Assembly: GCF_003259435.1 (NCBI RefSeq)
Contig: NZ_QLMA01000001.1
Span: 496,001-560,000 of the forward strand
Length of the DNA: 64,000 nucleotides
Source of the DNA: Chitinophaga dinghuensis
GTDB lineage: Bacteria; Bacteroidota; Bacteroidia; Chitinophagales; Chitinophagaceae
Reading direction: 5' to 3'
Position 1 is the stretch's first letter, and the number at the start of each line of letters is the position of its first letter. Of the stretch, positions 41,317-51,357 are shown in pieces. Position numbers and translations under genes: made by a program. The notes beneath the pieces were generated by a model. It did no database searches. It was given only the letters and a program-made list of their open reading frames with translations, and had not been told where the DNA came from.

Positions 41317-42528
41317 ATGTCTGTTTCGCCAACACATAACGAACTGTTTGAACAGCATCGGGTAGCCGTGCTGATTCCTACCTATAACAATGCCACCACG
41401 CTGGCAGCTGTATTGGAGGATGCGCTGACTTATACCCATCACGTCATCGTTGTCAACGATGGCGCCACGGATGATACGTCGGAGATTTTAGCCGCTAATC
41501 CGCTGATTCAGTTAGTATCGTATAGCCCTAACCGTGGGAAGGGAATTGCCTTGCGCAGAGGGTTTAGCTATGCAAAAGAGCAGGGGTATGACTATGTCAT
41601 TACCATGGATGCAGATGGTCAGCATTTTGCATCTGATCTGCCGATATTACTACATAAGATTCAGGAAGACCCCAATGCGCTCGTCATTGGTGCGCGTAAC
41701 CTGCAACAGGAGAACATGCCTGGCAAAAATACATTTGCCAATAAGTTCTCCAACTTCTGGTTTTATGTGGAAACGGGTCTGAAAGGACCGGATACGCAAT
41801 CGGGTTATCGGTTGTATCCACTGCACCGTATGGGGAATACCCGCTACTGGTGTACTAAATATGAGTTTGAAATAGAAGTGCTGGTACGTAGTGCCTGGAA
41901 AGGAATAAAGATCGATTGGGCGCCTGTGCAGGTATATTACCCGCCAGCAGAAGAACGTATCTCCCATTTCCGTCCTTTCCGCGATTTCTCCCGTATCAGC
42001 GTACTCAATACGGTATTGGTTTTTATTACCCTCATCTATATCAAACCCAGAGATGTCATCCGTTATCTGTCTAAGTGGGATAACTGGAAAAAGATGTGGA
42101 GAGATGAAGTGCTGAATCCAACAGAAAGCAATGCGATGAAAGCGGCTGCTATTGGATTCGGGGTATTTATGGGCATCATTCCTATCTGGGGATTCCAACT
42201 GCTGGTAGCTATTCTGCTATCCATCAAATTTAAGCTGAATAAAGCGCTGGTAGTACTGGCAGCCCATATCAGTACGCCGCCGTTAACCATAGGGGTGTTA
42301 TATGCCAGCTTTGTAACGGGGGAATTATTCATGGGGCAACATTCCAGGGACCTGATTTTTATGGGTCAAACCCTGGATGCTGTAAAGCAAACTATTAAGG
42401 CCAACTTCCTGCAATATGTATTGGGAGCCTGTACGCTCGCCGTAGCGGCAGGGATAACAGCATGGCTGGTGAGCTTCGCTTTACTTTCCGTATTCCGGAA
42501 AAAGAAACAACTTCAAAACGCACAGTAA
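41317..42528 (+). CDS. GT2 glycosyltransferase fused to a DUF2062 membrane domain
   Basis: A 403-residue protein. The N-terminal GT-A domain (about 15-245) has VAVLIPTYNNATTLAAVLED, VVNDGATDDT and the DxD-type MDADGQH. The C-terminal part (about 245-400) has membrane helices and a DUF2062 pattern (AIGFGVFMGIIPIWGFQLLVAILLSIKFKLNKALVVLAAHISTPPL). Dolichol-phosphate-mannose-synthase-like enzymes of this form are common in aryl-polyene clusters. It may glycosylate the pigment or its lipid carrier. Confidence 0.92.
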   Translation: MSVSPTHNELFEQHRVAVLIPTYNNATTLAAVLEDALTYTHHVIVVNDGATDDTSEILAANPLIQLVSYSPNRGKGIALRRGFSYAKEQGYDYVITMDADGQHFASDLPILLHKIQEDPNALVIGARNLQQENMPGKNTFANKFSNFWFYVETGLKGPDTQSGYRLYPLHRMGNTRYWCTKYEFEIEVLVRSAWKGIKIDWAPVQVYYPPAEERISHFRPFRDFSRISVLNTVLVFITLIYIKPRDVIRYLSKWDNWKKMWRDEVLNPTESNAMKAAAIGFGVFMGIIPIWGFQLLVAILLSIKFKLNKALVVLAAHISTPPLTIGVLYASFVTGELFMGQHSRDLIFMGQTLDAVKQTIKANFLQYVLGACTLAVAAGITAWLVSFALLSVFRKKKQLQNAQ

Positions 42529-42537
42529 CAATAAAAA

Positions 42538-45500
42538 ATGGCAAGTATCTTCGTAGCAATCTATAATTTCTTTGAACGCCATAAAGTCTGGCTATGGATA
42601 ACGACTATCCTTAGCTTTCTGCTGGTTGGATTTTTTGCTTCGAGGGTGAAACTGGAAGAAGATATCACCAAAATTCTTCCCCAGGATAAAAAGCTGGATA
42701 AGCTGCAACAGGTTTTCCAGGACTCCAAATTTGCCGATAAACTCATTGTTACCATTTCGCAGAAAGATACGGCTGCCGGGCCCATGCCTGATAGTCTTCT
42801 CGCCTATGCTGCGGCGTTTACGGAGCAGGCCGGAGGACGGTTGTCTCCCTATATCAAAACTATCCAGGGACAAGTAGAAGATGCGACAGTCATGAACCTG
42901 ATGCATCTGATACAATCCAATCTTCCCATCTTCCTGGAAGAAAAAGATTATAGCAGAATTGATCAGCTGATACAGCCAGACACGCTACAGCATTCTTTGC
43001 AATATGATTATAATACGCTGATATCTCCTGCCGGCCTGGTGCTGAAAAAGATGATACAGGCAGACCCGGTGGGTATTTCCTGGATTGGCGTGAAGAAATT
43101 GCAACAGTTGCAGGCAGATGATCAGTTTGAATTATATGATAATTATGTGATGACGAAAGACCATCGTCATCTGATGATATTCATCACGCCTGCCAATCCT
43201 CCTACTGCCACGAAAATTAACACCAAATTTCTGGCGGCACTGGATCAGTTACAGGACAGCCTGCGTACGCAATATCCACAAGTTAATGCCTCTTACTTTG
43301 GCGGCACAGCAGTAAGTGTTGGTAATGCCACACAGTTACGCATGGATACCATGCTGACGCAAGGTGTAACCATTTTATTACTGGTAGCGCTGATTGCGTT
43401 GTTTTTCCGTAAAAAGAGAGCCCCGGTATTAGTGATGTTACCGGTCATTTTCGGTGCATTGTTCTCACTGGCATGGGTATACGTATTTAAAGGTCATATC
43501 TCTGTAATTGCGCTGGGCGCAGGTTCTGTGGTATTGGGTATTGCGGTGAATTATTCCCTGCATGTATTTAATCACTTCCGTCATACGCCGGATATCAGGG
43601 AAGTAATCAGCGATCTGGCCACCCCTATGACGCTGGGAAGCTTTACAACAGTAGGCGGTTTCCTCTGTCTGCAATTTGTGAAATCCCCTATGCTGCATGA
43701 TGTGGGGTTATTTGCTGCCATGAGTCTCGTAGGGGCGGCATTGTTCTCTTTGATCTTCCTGCCACACTGGATCGTTATCGGCCAACAGCCGGCGGGAACA
43801 CAGGAGCATCACCACCAGGATAACTGGCTGGACCGCCTTTCCGCTTATAAGCCGGAGAAAAACAAATGGCTGGTAGGTGGCATCTTCCTACTCACTATCT
43901 TCTTTTTCTTCACTGCCAATAAAGTATCCTTTGAAAATGACATGATGCGGATGAATTATATGTCGCCCGAATTACAGGCGGCAGAAGCTCATCTGAACAG
44001 TGTCAATACGTATGTGGCCCAGTCTGTCTATGTTGTAACCGATGGCGACAACATGGAATCGGCGTTGGAACATACGGAGCAAATGATGCCGCTTATTCAT
44101 GAACTGCAACAGAAAGGAGCCGTGAAAAAAGTGGCTGGCGTACAGTCGTTACTGTTATCCGACAAAGAGCAACAGCAACGCATTGCCCGCTGGAATGCTT
44201 ACTGGACGCCAGAGAAAAAACAACAGGTACTGCAATACCTGCGCTCTCACGGAACAGCCATCGGCTTTAGTGCCAAGGCATTCGATTCCTTTGAATCCAT
44301 GCTCAATACGAATTACCAGGTATTGAATCCGGATGATATAGACATCCTGAAAAGCGGTTCCCTCGGGGATTATATCATGCAACGGAAAGGAGCGGTATCG
44401 CTGGTGACCTTGCTGAAAGTAGACCCTGCACAGAAGAAAGCCGTATATGCGGCACTGGACAATCATCCGCATACGACAGTACTGGATAAGCAATATGCAG
44501 CAAACCGACTGGTAGATGTGATCCGGGATGAATTCAACAGCATTGCATGGATGACCTCTCTGCTGGTATTTGCGGCCTTATTGCTGTCTTATGGCCGTAT
44601 AGAACTGGCCCTGATTACATTTATTCCAATGGCGATCAGCTGGATTTGGATATTAGGTATCATGGGGTTACTGGGCATCAAATTTAACATTGTAAATATC
44701 ATCCTCTCTACCTTTATATTCGGTCTGGGAGACGATTACAGCATATTCATGATGGATGGATTACAGCAGGAATATAAAACGGGAAAGAAAACTATTTCCA
44801 GTTTTAAATCCAGCATTTTCCTGTCGGCCATCACAACAGTACTCGGATTGGGAGTACTCATTTTCGCGAAGCATCCTTCTCTGAAATCTATCGCTATGAT
44901 ATCTATAATTGGTATCGGCACGGTGGTATTGATTTCTCAGGTAATGATACCAGTATTGTTCAACTGGCTGATTATAAACCGTACCCGTAAGGGCTATGCG
45001 CCCTGGACGCTGAAAGGATGGGCGCTTTCTGTATTCTCCTTCCTCTATTTTACAACGGGATGTTTGATCATGACAGTAATAGGCTGGATACTGATCAGAT
45101 TAAATCCATTCAACAAAGAGAAAGGCAAATATCTATATCACTGGATATTATCGAAATATACCCGTTCTGTGATTTACATCATGGGGAATGTGAAGAAACG
45201 GGTGATTAATCCGTTGCATGAAAATCTGGATACGCCTGCCGTGATCATCAGTAATCATCAGTCGTTCCTGGATATTCTGATCTCTACTATGATTCATCCC
45301 AAAGTGATTCTCCTGACGAATCAATGGGTGTGGAAATCGCCGGTATTTGGAGCAGTGGTGCGGTTGGCCGACTATTACCCTGTAGCGGATGGTGCAGAAG
45401 GGGCTATTGAAAAACTGAGAGCGCGCGTAAAAGAGGGATATTCCATCATGGTATATCCGGAAGGAACCCGTTCTCCGGACCCGAATATCAAGCGTTTTCA

Positions 45501-46416
45501 TAAGGGCGCTTTCTACATTGCGCAGGAATTGGGACTGGACGTATTACCTATCCTGATTCACGGTACCGCCTATACGATGCAGAAAGGAGATTTTCTGTTG
45601 AAAGATGGTCATATTACCCTGAAATATCTTCCGAGAATCAAGCAGGATGATGCTAGTTGGGGAGATAACTATAGCGCACGTACGAAAACGATTAGTCGAT
45701 ATTTTAAAGCAGAATATGAGTTGTTGCGTAGGGAGATGGAAACGCCTAAATACTTCCGGGAACAACTGATCTACAACTACATCTATAAAGGCCCGGTGCT
45801 GGAGTGGTATATGCGCGTTAAAACGCGGATGGAAGGGAATTATCAGCAGTTTGATGCCTTGTTGCCCCGCGAAGGCCGGATCATGGATATTGGTTGCGGA
45901 TATGGCGCCATGAGTTATATGTTGGCATGGCTTGCTCCGGGCCGACAAATCACCGGCGTAGACCATGATGAAGAGAAAATCATCACTGCCAATAATAACT
46001 ACTGCAAATCATCTCAGTTGACTTTTATTCAGGGAGATGTGGCAGAGATGGAGATGGAACAGCACGATGCATTTATTCTGAGCGACGTATTACATTACCT
46101 GACCGCAGAAGAGCAGGAAACCTTGCTGGAGCAGTGTATCCGGAATCTTTCGCCGGAGGGCGTTATCATCTTGCGTGATGGAGATCTGGAGCGCGCTCAG
46201 CGACATGAAGGAACGAAATTTACCGAATGGTTATCCACAAAAGTATTCGGTTTTAATAAAACGGGCAGACAAGAATTGACTTTCCTGTCGGCTTCCGGCG
46301 TACGTAGCATTATTAAGAAGTATGGAGCTGTAGCAGAGGAAATAGACAATACCCGTTATACTTCGAATGTCATTTTTGTTATCCGAAAATCCCCCCAAAA
46401 ACAGTATGCACAATAA
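42538..46416 (+). CDS. MMPL exporter - PlsC acyltransferase - methyltransferase fusion
   Basis: A 1292-residue protein in three parts. Residues 1-880 are an MMPL/RND-type transporter: a helix near 17-33, a periplasmic domain, a helix bundle near 270-420, a second periplasmic domain, and a second bundle near 690-870 with the GLGDDYSIFMMDGL motif. Residues about 890-1065 are a PlsC acyltransferase with NHQSFLD (His907, Asp912) and YPEGTRS. Residues about 1095-1285 are a class I methyltransferase (RIMDIGCGYGAMSYM). In most clusters these are separate genes. The fusion could couple acyl transfer and methylation at the inner face to export of the pigment. Confidence 0.9.
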   Translation: MASIFVAIYNFFERHKVWLWITTILSFLLVGFFASRVKLEEDITKILPQDKKLDKLQQVFQDSKFADKLIVTISQKDTAAGPMPDSLLAYAAAFTEQAGGRLSPYIKTIQGQVEDATVMNLMHLIQSNLPIFLEEKDYSRIDQLIQPDTLQHSLQYDYNTLISPAGLVLKKMIQADPVGISWIGVKKLQQLQADDQFELYDNYVMTKDHRHLMIFITPANPPTATKINTKFLAALDQLQDSLRTQYPQVNASYFGGTAVSVGNATQLRMDTMLTQGVTILLLVALIALFFRKKRAPVLVMLPVIFGALFSLAWVYVFKGHISVIALGAGSVVLGIAVNYSLHVFNHFRHTPDIREVISDLATPMTLGSFTTVGGFLCLQFVKSPMLHDVGLFAAMSLVGAALFSLIFLPHWIVIGQQPAGTQEHHHQDNWLDRLSAYKPEKNKWLVGGIFLLTIFFFFTANKVSFENDMMRMNYMSPELQAAEAHLNSVNTYVAQSVYVVTDGDNMESALEHTEQMMPLIHELQQKGAVKKVAGVQSLLLSDKEQQQRIARWNAYWTPEKKQQVLQYLRSHGTAIGFSAKAFDSFESMLNTNYQVLNPDDIDILKSGSLGDYIMQRKGAVSLVTLLKVDPAQKKAVYAALDNHPHTTVLDKQYAANRLVDVIRDEFNSIAWMTSLLVFAALLLSYGRIELALITFIPMAISWIWILGIMGLLGIKFNIVNIILSTFIFGLGDDYSIFMMDGLQQEYKTGKKTISSFKSSIFLSAITTVLGLGVLIFAKHPSLKSIAMISIIGIGTVVLISQVMIPVLFNWLIINRTRKGYAPWTLKGWALSVFSFLYFTTGCLIMTVIGWILIRLNPFNKEKGKYLYHWILSKYTRSVIYIMGNVKKRVINPLHENLDTPAVIISNHQSFLDILISTMIHPKVILLTNQWVWKSPVFGAVVRLADYYPVADGAEGAIEKLRARVKEGYSIMVYPEGTRSPDPNIKRFHKGAFYIAQELGLDVLPILIHGTAYTMQKGDFLLKDGHITLKYLPRIKQDDASWGDNYSARTKTISRYFKAEYELLRREMETPKYFREQLIYNYIYKGPVLEWYMRVKTRMEGNYQQFDALLPREGRIMDIGCGYGAMSYMLAWLAPGRQITGVDHDEEKIITANNNYCKSSQLTFIQGDVAEMEMEQHDAFILSDVLHYLTAEEQETLLEQCIRNLSPEGVIILRDGDLERAQRHEGTKFTEWLSTKVFGFNKTGRQELTFLSASGVRSIIKKYGAVAEEIDNTRYTSNVIFVIRKSPQKQYAQ

Positions 46417-47929
46417 TGAGGTCATCGTCATAGGCAGTGGTCTTGGTGGATTAGTTACCGGCGCCATTCTCAGTATGAATGGCTATCGTGTACGTGTATA
46501 TGAAAAAAACCGTCAGATAGGCGGGTGCCTGCAAACCTATTCCAGAGAGAAAGTCATTTTCGATTCCGGCGTACATTATATCGGCGGATTGGCTCCTGGT
46601 GAAAACTTGTACCAGGTATTCAAGTACCTGGGAATTATTGACAAGCTAAAGCTGAAACGTATGGATATGGATGGTTTCGACCATATCAGTTTCAGTGATG
46701 ACAGCAAGGTTTATCGGCTGGCACAGGGAGAACAGCATTTTATCAATACCCTGTTAGCTGATTTCCCAGAGGAGAAAGTTGCGCTGGAAGAGTATTTCCG
46801 GATGGTGAAGAAAATATGTGGGAAATTCCCGCTATATAATCTGCGACTGGGAAATTATGAAGAGAAGCAGGAGGTATTGCAATATAATACCGCGGAGTTT
46901 CTTCGTTCGCTGACCAGCAATGAGCGTTTACAGCATGTATTGGCGGGCAATAACCTGTTATATGCAGGCGTAGCGGAAAAAACGCCTTTATATGTACATG
47001 CGCTGGTGTTGAACAGTTACATGCAGAGTTCCTGGAAATGTGTGGATGGCGGCTCCCAGATCGCCAAATGGCTGGGGCGTCGTATTACGGAGAATGGTGG
47101 GGAAATTATCCGGAACACTGGCGTAAGAGCCATCGTAGGAGCGGGGCAGGAGGTAGATTATATAGAGCTGCAAGATGGAAAACGCGTTAAAGCGGATCAT
47201 TATGTGTCCAACCTGCATCCGGCTCAAACCACAGCGATTACCCATAGCGATGTGCTTCGCGGCGCTTATAGAACAAGGATGCAAACCCTGGAGAACTCCA
47301 TCGGTGCTTTTGTACTGAATGTGGTGCTGAAGCCGGGTACCTTCTCGTATCTCAATTACAATTACTATTACCACGCCACAGATAATGCCTGGGCAGGAGT
47401 GGAGTATCATACTGATTCCTGGCCGGAAACATATGCTATGTATGTAGCCGCCAGTTCGCAGCATGAGCAGTATGCCGACAGTCTTTCTATAATGACCTAT
47501 ATGCGGTTTGAAGAAATGGAACCATGGAAAGACACGTTCAATACTGTTCTTCAGCCAGATACGCGGGGAGAGGCATACGAGGCCTTTAAGCGGGAGAAAG
47601 CCGAGCAACTGATCGCTTGCGTAGAAAAGCGATTTCCGAACTTCCGGAGTTGTATACAGTCGTACTATGTGGCCACGCCATTATCGTACCGCGACTATAT
47701 CGGCACCGGAGATGGCAGTATGTATGGCGTCATGAAAGATTCCGCCAATCCATTAAGAACAATGATTTCTGCCCGTACCAAGCTGTCAAATTTGTATCTT
47801 ACAGGGCAAAATCTGAACTTGCACGGGATTCTTGGCGTAACGATGAGTAGTGTCATCACTGCCTCGGAACTGCTGGGAATGGAACATCTAGTAACAGCTA
47901 TTAACAATGTATCAGCAACAGACATATAA
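46406..47929 (+). CDS. FAD-dependent oxidoreductase of the phytoene desaturase (CrtI) superfamily
   Basis: About 507 residues from the ATG at 46406, which overlaps the fusion gene by 11 bases. The dinucleotide motif is VIVIGSGLGGLVTGAIL, followed by YEKNRQIGGCLQTYSR and FDSGVHYIGG; the C-terminal FAD contact is LYLTGQNLNLHGILGVTMSS. This superfamily desaturates or saturates polyenes and isomerises retinoids. Here it probably modifies the aryl-polyene chain. A carotenoid role is less likely, since no crtB-like gene is nearby. Confidence 0.9.
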   Translation: MHNNEVIVIGSGLGGLVTGAILSMNGYRVRVYEKNRQIGGCLQTYSREKVIFDSGVHYIGGLAPGENLYQVFKYLGIIDKLKLKRMDMDGFDHISFSDDSKVYRLAQGEQHFINTLLADFPEEKVALEEYFRMVKKICGKFPLYNLRLGNYEEKQEVLQYNTAEFLRSLTSNERLQHVLAGNNLLYAGVAEKTPLYVHALVLNSYMQSSWKCVDGGSQIAKWLGRRITENGGEIIRNTGVRAIVGAGQEVDYIELQDGKRVKADHYVSNLHPAQTTAITHSDVLRGAYRTRMQTLENSIGAFVLNVVLKPGTFSYLNYNYYYHATDNAWAGVEYHTDSWPETYAMYVAASSQHEQYADSLSIMTYMRFEEMEPWKDTFNTVLQPDTRGEAYEAFKREKAEQLIACVEKRFPNFRSCIQSYYVATPLSYRDYIGTGDGSMYGVMKDSANPLRTMISARTKLSNLYLTGQNLNLHGILGVTMSSVITASELLGMEHLVTAINNVSATDI

Positions 47930-49625
47930 CGTCAGAGGGAAAAAGAAGAAACGCAGTTTTTTAAGTAAGCTGCTACGTGTATTCCTGTGGATCATAGGAA
48001 GTATTTTGGTGTTGTTGATAGCCCTGGCTATTTACCTGGTAGTGGTGAGTAAAATGACGCCGCCTGATATTGCCAATAAGGAGGCGCTGAAACTCCAGCG
48101 TACGCCGCTGAATAGTACTGCATGGACACTGGGTAATAACTGGTTCCGCAAAAGCAACAGTGGTCTGTACGAAATGTATGTGGAAGGAGCGCCTTTTGAA
48201 AGAGGTGTCATCAATGGTAAATTATCTGCCGAGTTGATCCAGCGCCAGGAAGACGTATTCGTGGGGCAGATCACCAAGATGATCCCATCTACTTTTTACA
48301 GACATTTTCTGAAATATTTCATCGGTTTCTTCAATCGTGACCTCAGCCATAACGTGCCGGAGGAATTCAAAGAAGAGATCTATGGAGAATCATTCTCCGC
48401 TTCTCCGAACTACGATTATATCGGTAGTAACTATGAGCGCCTGATGAACTATCATGCAGCACATGATATCGGGCATGCATTGCAGGGAATGGCATTGGTA
48501 GGTTGTACATCCTTTGCCACCTGGGATGAGCAGTCGGCCGACAGTAACCTGATCATCGGACGTAACTTTGATTTCTACATGGGAGATAAGTTTGCGGAAG
48601 ATAAGATGATTGTCTTCTATCATCCGGACAAAGGTTACAATTTTATGTTTGTCACCTGGGGCGGTTTTACGGGAGTAGTTTCCGGTATGAACGACCAGGG
48701 TCTCACTGTTACCATCAATGCGGCAAGAACAGACGTTCCATTTGGAGCGGCAACGCCGGTATCTTTAGTAGCAAGAGAAATCCTGCAATACGCTAAAACC
48801 ATTGATGAAGCCTGGGCTATTGCCAGCAAAAGAAAAATGTTTGTATCTGAATCATTCCTGATTGGTTCTGCCAATGATAACAAAGCGGTAGTAATTGAGA
48901 AAACGCCAACAGGAATGGATAAATACAGTCCTAATCAACATTTCATTACCTGCACGAATCACTTCCAGGGCGATTCCCTGAAACAGTTGGCCTCCAATAA
49001 ATTGCAGGTAGCTGAAAGTGCTTCTGAGTATAGGTATCAGCGTCTGACGGAACTGATGAAAAGAAACGGACCGAATACAGTGCAGAATACCGTGAATATC
49101 CTGCGTGATCGTCAGGGATTGCATGATGCTAATATTGGTATGGGAAATGAAAAAGCCATCAACCAGTTTATTGCGCACCATGGAATTGTATTTGAGCCGA
49201 AGAAGAAACTGGTATGGGTATCTACAGCGCCTTTCCAGATGGGAGAATTTGTGGCGTATGACCTGAATCAGATATTCAGCATGAAAGGCCTGCAAACGGA
49301 TCATGAAGTATATGATACCACGTTGAATATACCGGCAGATCCATTCCTGCAAACAGCTGATTTTGCCAACTGGACGAAGTTTCATCATATGAAGGAACAG
49401 GTAGCCAATGGCGGTACGCTGGATGTGGCAGGGTTTATCAACACCAATCCTGAATTGTATCAAACTTACTGGATCATCGGGGATTATTTCTACAAGAAGA
49501 AAACCTATGATGAAGCCAAAAAATATTATGCCATCGCGTTAACAAAAGTAATCGCTACCAAAGGCGAGGAAAACCATATTCGCAAACAGTTGGAGAAATG
49601 TGAGCAGGCGTTACAGAAAAAATAG
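47907..49625 (+). CDS. C45-like NTN hydrolase/acyltransferase with membrane anchor and C-terminal TPR
   Basis: A 572-residue protein overlapping the previous gene by 23 bases. After a basic stretch (KKKKRSF), one transmembrane helix (about 22-42) places the rest in the periplasm. The core resembles C45/acyl-CoA:6-APA acyltransferases: VGCTSFATWDEQSADSNLIIGRNFDFYMG, with probable nucleophile Cys200 and the GRNFDF block, then WGGFTGVVSGMNDQGLTVTINA. The end has TPR-like helices (WIIGDYFYKKKTYDEAKKYYAIAL). It might form or cleave the ester or amide bond of the finished pigment. That role is inference. Confidence 0.83.
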   Translation: MYQQQTYNVRGKKKKRSFLSKLLRVFLWIIGSILVLLIALAIYLVVVSKMTPPDIANKEALKLQRTPLNSTAWTLGNNWFRKSNSGLYEMYVEGAPFERGVINGKLSAELIQRQEDVFVGQITKMIPSTFYRHFLKYFIGFFNRDLSHNVPEEFKEEIYGESFSASPNYDYIGSNYERLMNYHAAHDIGHALQGMALVGCTSFATWDEQSADSNLIIGRNFDFYMGDKFAEDKMIVFYHPDKGYNFMFVTWGGFTGVVSGMNDQGLTVTINAARTDVPFGAATPVSLVAREILQYAKTIDEAWAIASKRKMFVSESFLIGSANDNKAVVIEKTPTGMDKYSPNQHFITCTNHFQGDSLKQLASNKLQVAESASEYRYQRLTELMKRNGPNTVQNTVNILRDRQGLHDANIGMGNEKAINQFIAHHGIVFEPKKKLVWVSTAPFQMGEFVAYDLNQIFSMKGLQTDHEVYDTTLNIPADPFLQTADFANWTKFHHMKEQVANGGTLDVAGFINTNPELYQTYWIIGDYFYKKKTYDEAKKYYAIALTKVIATKGEENHIRKQLEKCEQALQKK

Positions 49626-49631
49626 TGCAGT

Positions 49632-50009
49632 ATGATTATCGGAATAGGTACAGATATCGTGGATGTTCAAAGGATAGCGGAAAGGCTGGCCAAAGGTACC
49701 GGGTTCAGAAACCTGGTATTCACCCCACATGAAATTGCCTATTGTGATCAGCAGACGAATGCTGCTGAGTCGTATGCTGCCCGTTTTGCTGCAAAGGAGG
49801 CCTTGCTCAAAGCCATGGGAACAGGATTTGGCCACGGAGGTATTCATTTCAATGAGATAGAAATCAGGAATGATATCAATGGAAAACCGGAATTGTTTCT
49901 CATCGGAGAAGGAGAAAAACGCTATGAACAGCTACAGATAAAGCATATCTGGGTTTCCTTATCACATGAAAAAACGGCTGCCATAGCTATGGTCATTCTG
50001 GAAAGTTGA
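49632..50009 (+). CDS. acpS: Holo-ACP synthase-type phosphopantetheinyl transferase
   Basis: A 125-residue AcpS-type enzyme: GIGTDIVDVQRI (Mg-binding Asp8), AARFAAKEALLKAMGTGFG (Glu and Lys of the CoA site) and HIWVSLSHEKTAAIAMVIL. It transfers 4'-phosphopantetheine from CoA to ACP. It lies 6 bases after the C45-like gene. It may activate both cluster ACPs; whether it is also the cell's only AcpS cannot be judged from this window. Confidence 0.93.
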   Translation: MIIGIGTDIVDVQRIAERLAKGTGFRNLVFTPHEIAYCDQQTNAAESYAARFAAKEALLKAMGTGFGHGGIHFNEIEIRNDINGKPELFLIGEGEKRYEQLQIKHIWVSLSHEKTAAIAMVILES

Positions 50010-50035
50010 CCTTTGTCTCACTAAACAAAAATACT

Positions 50036-51328
50036 ATGTATATACCCGATATTGAACTACAGTCATCCACCGCCATCCGGGCTTTCCAGGAGAAGGAAGT
50101 CCTGCATATGATCGGTTATCTGCAACAGTTTTCACCTTTTTATAAAGACTGGTTCAAACGGCATGGTATACAGGCAGATAGTATCAGGACTTTAGATGAT
50201 GTGAAGAAAATTCCTCCTGTTACGAAGGAAGCTTTGCAAGAATATAACTGGGATTTTCTTTGTGTAGATAAAAGTAAAATTGCAGAATATACAACTACTT
50301 CCGGAACGCTAGGCCGGCCGGTAATTCTGGCATTGACGGAAAAAGATTTACAGCGTTTAAGCTACAATGAATACATCTCTTTCTGTTGTGCAGATGGTAC
50401 CGACAGTGATGTTTTCCAGCTGATGTTAACGCTGGATCGTCAGTTTATGGCAGGTATGGCCTATTACAATGGTATCCGCAAATTGGGCGCTGGCGTACTG
50501 CGTGTAGGCCCTGGCGTGCCCAGTATGCAATGGGAGAATATTCAACGTATACAACCTACCACTATTGTAGGCGTGCCTTCATTTTTAGTGAAGCTGATCG
50601 CCTATGCTAAAGAACATAACATCGATATTAACAGTACATCTGTAAAGAAAGCAGTATGTATTGGAGAGAATATACGCAATACTGATTTCTCACTGAACGT
50701 ATTAGGCAAGAAGATTACAGAACAATGGGATATTCGGCTGTATTCCACTTATGCTTCCACAGAAATGCAGACTGCCTTTACAGAGTGCAGAGCGGGGCAG
50801 GGCGGACATCATCATCCGGAATTATTGTATGTAGAGTTACTGAATGAAAATAATGAGCAGGTAGGACCTGGTGAAGATGGAGAAGTAACAATTACAACGT
50901 TAGGTGTGGAAGGTATGCCGTTGTTGCGTTACAAGACAGGAGATATTTGTCGTTATTACGATGAGCCGTGTAGTTGTGGCCGACAAACATTACGTTTATC
51001 TCCCGTGATAGGTCGTAAGAAGCAGATGATTAAATTCAAGGGTACTACTTTGTATCCGCCTGCATTATTCGATTTATTGAATGATATGGAAGAAGTAAGG
51101 GAATTTGTGGTAGAGGTCCATTCCAATGAACTGGGAACAGATGAGATATTATTGCATTTGTGGCCGTTGGAAGAATCGGAGGAAATGGATAGGAAGATAC
51201 GTTCTTATCTGCAGGCGAAGTTACGTGTGATCCCGCAGATACATTATTGCAGCCAGCCGGAGATTATGAAGATGCAGTTCCCGGAGGCGAGTAGAAAGCC
51301 GGTGAAGTTTGTGGATAACAGGAAATAA
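50036..51328 (+). CDS. Phenylacetate-CoA-ligase-like adenylate-forming enzyme
   Basis: About 430 residues from the ATG at 50036; a TTG at 50006 overlapping the AcpS stop is possible. Adenylation motifs are TTTSGTLGRPVILALT, STYASTEMQTAFTECR and MPLLRYKTGDICRYYDEPCSCGRQTLRLSPVIGRKKQMIKFKGTTLYP, as in PaaK. In a cluster headed by a tyrosine ammonia-lyase it most likely activates 4-coumarate as the starter for the polyene synthase, as a CoA or ACP thioester. It is the last pigment enzyme of the run. Confidence 0.92.
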   Translation: MYIPDIELQSSTAIRAFQEKEVLHMIGYLQQFSPFYKDWFKRHGIQADSIRTLDDVKKIPPVTKEALQEYNWDFLCVDKSKIAEYTTTSGTLGRPVILALTEKDLQRLSYNEYISFCCADGTDSDVFQLMLTLDRQFMAGMAYYNGIRKLGAGVLRVGPGVPSMQWENIQRIQPTTIVGVPSFLVKLIAYAKEHNIDINSTSVKKAVCIGENIRNTDFSLNVLGKKITEQWDIRLYSTYASTEMQTAFTECRAGQGGHHHPELLYVELLNENNEQVGPGEDGEVTITTLGVEGMPLLRYKTGDICRYYDEPCSCGRQTLRLSPVIGRKKQMIKFKGTTLYPPALFDLLNDMEEVREFVVEVHSNELGTDEILLHLWPLEESEEMDRKIRSYLQAKLRVIPQIHYCSQPEIMKMQFPEASRKPVKFVDNRK

Positions 51329-51357
51329 ATATTTCACATTCCTGTACCCATATTTAC

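Noticed and set aside
46406..47929. Carotenoid desaturase implying a carotenoid pathway
   Set aside because: No phytoene synthase, cyclase or other carotenoid genes are present; position within the polyene cluster argues for a role in that pathway.
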